Positions 5,219 through 6,092 of a stretch of 6,092 bases of DNA are shown piece by piece; the stretch's first letter is position 1, and each line of letters starts with the position of its first letter. The stretch spans positions 1 through 6,092 of the forward strand of contig CAMDWF010000147.1 in assembly GCA_945878795.1 (NCBI GenBank). Reading direction: 5' to 3'. Below the pieces are notes generated by a model. It had not been told where the DNA came from, did no database searches, and saw nothing but the letters and a program-made list of their open reading frames with translations. Origin of the DNA: Synechococcus sp. UW140. GTDB taxonomy: Bacteria; Cyanobacteriota; Cyanobacteriia; PCC-6307; Cyanobiaceae. Both the position numbers and the translations under genes were made by a program.

Positions 5219-5593
5219 TCAGCTTGCTTCGATTTCGGCAGCGGGCTCGGCGGCAGGGGTGGTTTCAGCCTGGCTGGGCAGCACCCGGGGTGGGGGCATG
5301 GGGCCGTCCTGCTTGACGGTGAGGTAGCGGATCACGTCCTCGGAGAGGCGCATGGCCCGCTCCAGAGTGGCGACTTGCTGGCCGTCACCGTTGTGGTTGA
5401 GCTGCACATAGATGCCTTCGCGATGCTTGGCGATGGGATAGGCCAAGCGGCGCTTGCCCCGCATCTGGGTATCGAGGACCTCGGCACCGGCTTCGGTGAC
5501 AAGGTCGCGATACTTACTGACATGGGTTTCAACCTCCTCTTCCGGAATGTCCGGACTCAGGATGTACATGGTTTCGTAATAGGGCTGCGTCAT
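5219..5593 (-). CDS. rpsF: 30S ribosomal protein bS6
   Basis: bS6 binds the platform of the small ribosomal subunit together with bS18 on 16S rRNA. The 124-residue product opens with YYETMYILSPDIPEEEV (5-21), the first strand and helix of the S6 fold. It continues with MRGKRRLAYPIAKHREGIYVQL (44-65), the central conserved strands, and LERAMRLSEDVIRYLTVK (77-94), the second helix and last strand. Residues from about 97 onward are a Pro/Ala/Glu/Thr-rich tail, probably disordered; such tails vary in S6 proteins. ATG 5593 is preceded by GAAGG five bases upstream. As is common in cyanobacteria it is not next to rpsR. It follows the Tic20-like gene by 90 bp on the same strand, a gap holding a strong hairpin, and ends with an intrinsic terminator. 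Confidence 0.97.
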   Translation of the reverse strand: MTQPYYETMYILSPDIPEEEVETHVSKYRDLVTEAGAEVLDTQMRGKRRLAYPIAKHREGIYVQLNHNGDGQQVATLERAMRLSEDVIRYLTVKQDGPMPPPRVLPSQAETTPAAEPAAEIEAS

Positions 5594-5618
5594 GGGCGCC
5601 TTCAGAGCAGGTCAGGGG

Positions 5619-5639
5619 CGGGGGGGACGGACCCCACCG
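5619..5639 (-). promoter_or_regulatory. GC-rich hairpin in rpsF leader
   Basis: On the minus strand CGGTGGGG (5639-5632) faces CCCCCCCG (5626-5619) around loop TCCGT, giving seven G-C pairs and one T-C mismatch. It ends about 25 bases before the rpsF start. It could be a leader structure for S6 autoregulation or a stem ending the upstream gene's transcript. No T-tract follows, and CCG triplets lie in the loop and just 5' of the stem. Confidence 0.5.
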
Positions 5640-5683
5640 ACGGATTAATCAAGCTACCCCAGCGTGCGGCCCTTGCCATGGAC

Positions 5684-6092
5684 TCAAAGTTGCATGCGAA
5701 CCGCTTCGGACAGGGTGGGGAGCTCCGCTTCCTTGCCCCGCAGAACCTGAAAAATGGTGAACAACAGGATCAGGAGGGTCCCCAGGAAGACGGTGTTGGC
5801 CAGGGTTCTAAACAGCAGGCCGCCCCCCAGCAACGATTGCAGCAACTGAAACACCAGGCCGACCACCACCAGCAGGATGTCCAGCATCAGGGCCTGCAGG
5901 GTGTTGAACCGAATGATGTAGGGCACCTTGGGATTGCGAACCACCGCGGCGAAGAGCAGCAGGAACAGCAGCAGGCCCCCCAGATTCATGCCCCCCATCG
6001 AGCCCAGGTTCTGGACCAGCAGGGCCGGCATGGCCGGCAGCATCAGGGCGCTGAGGGGGGGGAAGCTGCCGAAGAGATCCCGGCCAAAGGGC
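5684..6092 (-). CDS. Tic20-family membrane protein, N-terminus cut by window edge
   Basis: The open frame runs off the right edge without a start: it reads PFGRDLFGSFPPLSAL before the first in-frame ATG (6043), and those residues fit the family, so that ATG is internal. In all, 135 residues are visible. Landmarks are LLFLLLFAAVVRNPKVPYIIRFNTLQALMLDILL, a second hydrophobic block VVVGLVFQLLQSLLGGGLL, a third, NTVFLGTLLILLFTIFQVLRG, and the C-terminal LPTLSEAVRMQL. The VRNP-VPY-RFNTLQA segment is what I recognise as typical of cyanobacterial Tic20-like proteins. The family is named after the chloroplast inner-envelope import channel subunit Tic20; the role of the cyanobacterial members is not settled. 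Three or more transmembrane helices are visible. About 20-25 N-terminal residues are probably missing. Co-transcription with rpsF is possible. Confidence 0.88.
   Translation of the reverse strand, partial: PFGRDLFGSFPPLSALMLPAMPALLVQNLGSMGGMNLGGLLLFLLLFAAVVRNPKVPYIIRFNTLQALMLDILLVVVGLVFQLLQSLLGGGLLFRTLANTVFLGTLLILLFTIFQVLRGKEAELPTLSEAVRMQL

Noticed and set aside
6041..6043. ATG at 6043 as the start of the Tic20-like gene
   Set aside because: The frame continues upstream to the window edge with family-like residues (PFGRDLF), so this methionine is internal.
1..6092. tRNA, rRNA, CRISPR array, insertion sequence or defence system
   Set aside because: No cloverleaf, regularly spaced repeats, transposase motifs or terminal repeats were seen; nearly all DNA is taken up by housekeeping or small unknown genes.

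Overview
The window reads as ordinary chromosomal DNA from a GC-rich picocyanobacterium of the Synechococcus/Cyanobium type. The evidence is a Tic20-like membrane protein, a DUF3134-type acidic protein (a family I know only from cyanobacteria), a cyanobacterial-type ArgG, mraY and rpsF standing alone rather than in their usual operons, strong G/C bias at third codon positions, and short intergenic spaces. I see no mobile elements, phage genes, RNA genes or CRISPR arrays, and no clear sign of horizontal transfer.

Layout from left to right: (1) purT on the minus strand, cut by the left edge after 260 codons; (2) a 65-residue single-TM protein on the plus strand, divergent from purT; (3) an imperfect 23-bp tandem repeat where that gene meets the next one; (4) a minus-strand run of DUF3134, then mraY, then a 78-residue unknown (transcribed from about 2805 down to 1119); (5) a 169-bp divergent promoter region with a symmetric repeat arrangement; (6) a plus-strand pair, an 85-residue two-TM protein whose stop overlaps the start of argG by one base; (7) a minus-strand coiled-coil protein whose 3' end overlaps the 3' end of argG by 32 bp; (8) rpsF with an intrinsic terminator; (9) a Tic20-family gene cut by the right edge. 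No stretch over 300 bases lacks a gene.

The recognisable genes are unrelated housekeeping functions: formate-dependent purine synthesis (PurT), peptidoglycan lipid I synthesis (MraY), arginine synthesis (ArgG), the small ribosomal subunit (bS6) and a Tic20-like membrane protein. They do not form one pathway.

I found no convincing new multi-gene system. The items most worth a second look are the unnamed small membrane protein translationally coupled to argG, the direct-repeat/palindrome array in front of that operon, the rpsF leader hairpin with nearby CCG triplets, the tandem repeat between convergent genes, and the coiled-coil protein overlapping the argG 3' end.
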